A stretch of DNA of 55,991 bases from an uncultured Pelagibacteraceae bacterium (GTDB taxonomy: Bacteria; Pseudomonadota; Alphaproteobacteria; Pelagibacterales; Pelagibacteraceae): positions 1 to 55,991 of the forward strand of contig CABXCB010000002.1 of assembly GCA_902510635.1 (NCBI GenBank). Direction: 5' to 3'. Every line of letters starts with the position of its first letter. The first letter of the stretch is position 1. Below are positions 55,295 through 55,991 of the stretch, one piece after another. A program made the translations under genes and the position numbers. Under the pieces are notes generated by a model that was given only the letters and a program-made list of their open reading frames with translations, searched no databases and was not told where the DNA came from.

Positions 55295-55768
55295 ATGGCC
55301 GAACAAATTTCTACATTCTTTACAATTGATATGATCTATTTATGGTTGAACATTGGGGTTATTCCATTTTGGTTTGTACTTATGTTTTTTCCTAATTCAA
55401 AGGTTTGTGGTGTTTTTGTTAGCTCAGTTTTTCCAATTTTTATACTAAGTATAATTTATTTATATTTAATTTATTATTATTTTGTTTCTGGATACGATTT
55501 TATACAAAATTTTAGTTTGTATTTAGGATTAGATTATTTGGGCGAATTATTCAATGAAAGAGCATTTTTAATTATCTTTTGGACACATTTTCTTACAATT
55601 AATTTATTTTGCGGTTCTTGGATAGTTAGTGATAGCAGAAAATTTTCAATGTCAAAAATTCTTGTTTTTTTCCCGCTTGCTATAACTTATTTTACTGGTC
55701 CACTTGGAATTGTTATTTATTGGCTTATTAGAATTTTCTTTGCAAAAAGAATTTCACTTTATGATTAA
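55295..55768 (+). CDS. ABA4-like (DUF4281) integral membrane protein
   Basis: This 157-residue protein has four membrane segments. The pattern WLNIGVIPFWFVLMFFPNSKV at the start, then ERAFLIIFWTHFLTINLFCGSWIVSDSR near residue 90 and LAITYFTGPLGIVIYWLIR near residue 130, matches the ABA4-like family. Plant ABA4 is linked to neoxanthin formation, and bacterial homologues have no confirmed role. Motif residues W-H-----LF-G-W---D are intact. The gene overlaps the rhodanese stop by 4 bp tail to tail. Confidence 0.82.
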   Translation: MAEQISTFFTIDMIYLWLNIGVIPFWFVLMFFPNSKVCGVFVSSVFPIFILSIIYLYLIYYYFVSGYDFIQNFSLYLGLDYLGELFNERAFLIIFWTHFLTINLFCGSWIVSDSRKFSMSKILVFFPLAITYFTGPLGIVIYWLIRIFFAKRISLYD

Positions 55769-55991
55769 GATTTAATTTTAAAACCTTTTTGAACCATTAA
55801 ACCAAAGCCTCCTTCTACATGAGATACATTTGTAAAACCCATTTCTTTAAGTGTTTTTGCTGCTAGAGCAGATCTTCCTCCCGCAGCACAAAATAAAACT
55901 ATGTCTTTATGTAAATCTAATTGATTATTTTGAACATAAGAACTCTCTGGATGAATCGCAAATTCCAATAAACCTCTTGAAATATGAAATG
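55765..55991 (-). CDS. Rhodanese-like domain protein, partial (5' end beyond the window)
   Basis: The reading frame stays open to the right edge: upstream of the TTG at 55968 it continues as F-H-I-S-R-G-L-L, the usual HI-RG--EF entry of a rhodanese domain, so the gene is cut off by the window. The visible end has the active-site loop VLFCAAGGRSALAAKTL with the catalytic cysteine in FCAAGGRS, then NVSHVEGGFGLMVQKGF. It is probably a single-domain sulfur-transfer protein. The N terminus cannot be seen. Confidence 0.88.
   Translation of the reverse strand, partial: FHISRGLLEFAIHPESSYVQNNQLDLHKDIVLFCAAGGRSALAAKTLKEMGFTNVSHVEGGFGLMVQKGFKIKS

Noticed and set aside
1..55991. CRISPR arrays, insertion sequences, prophage or attachment sites
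   Set aside because: No regularly spaced repeats, transposase or integrase motifs, or tRNA-end duplications were seen. The window is continuous core-genome-like coding sequence.

Overview
The window looks like a piece of the chromosome of a SAR11-clade (Pelagibacterales) alphaproteobacterium. The DNA is very A+T-rich, genes are packed with 0-30 bp gaps or 1-38 bp overlaps, proteins are Lys/Asn/Ile-rich, and no insertion sequence, prophage, CRISPR array or rRNA gene was seen. Gene content fits an oligotrophic marine heterotroph: TRAP transport, C3-sulfonate and sulfite metabolism, AprBA and compact housekeeping operons. The assignment comes from gene content and style; no database was searched.

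Region 1 (1-13.9 kb, minus strand) is a complete 14-gene nuo operon (nuoA to nuoN) for proton-pumping NADH:quinone oxidoreductase, with the first codons of another gene (possibly birA) at the left edge. Region 2 (14.0-20.2 kb, minus strand) holds tRNA-Asp, tRNA-Val and the proteostasis block lon-clpX-clpP-tig, with tRNA-Leu upstream of tig. Region 3 (20.2-21.4 kb, plus strand) has a DUF1289 protein, a family-5 uracil-DNA glycosylase and a 46-residue membrane peptide.

Region 4 (21.4-27.4 kb, minus strand) reads as one polycistron: TRAP binding protein, a strong intrinsic-terminator-like hairpin, TRAP small and large permeases, an NCS1 permease, an SDR dehydrogenase and a DUF3047 protein. Region 5 (27.5-34.4 kb) is mainly on the plus strand: GMC oxidoreductase, TerC-like protein, SDR, M23 and M24 peptidase-family proteins, and a thiolase, with two small secreted or membrane proteins on the minus strand.

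Region 6 (34.4-46.3 kb) is the most distinctive. On the minus strand, xsc (sulfoacetaldehyde acetyltransferase) runs directly into a cassette shaped like sxtJ, sxtK and sxtI (membrane protein, DUF5989 peptide, carbamoyltransferase) and a DAO-type oxidoreductase. Divergent suyAB (sulfolactate sulfo-lyase) follows, then a TauE/SafE sulfite exporter, two unknown small proteins, and aprA, aprB and aprM (sulfite oxidation to APS). Together these genes can release sulfite from C3 and C2 sulfonates and then export or oxidise it.

Region 7 (46.4-56 kb) carries a HIT protein, a pabC-pabA-pabB set, an MFS transporter, a cystathionine beta-lyase-like enzyme, a 27-residue very basic peptide, a membrane protein, mnmA, a DUF3553 protein, a CysQ-like phosphatase, a 45-residue membrane peptide, recX, an ABA4-like membrane protein and a rhodanese domain cut by the right edge.

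Many junctions are TAATG, TAGTG or ATGA stop/start overlaps, so translational coupling is widespread. Six small genes (27-58 residues) lie in gaps between the larger genes. Several starts in the sxt-like cassette and pabB are TTG or GTG.
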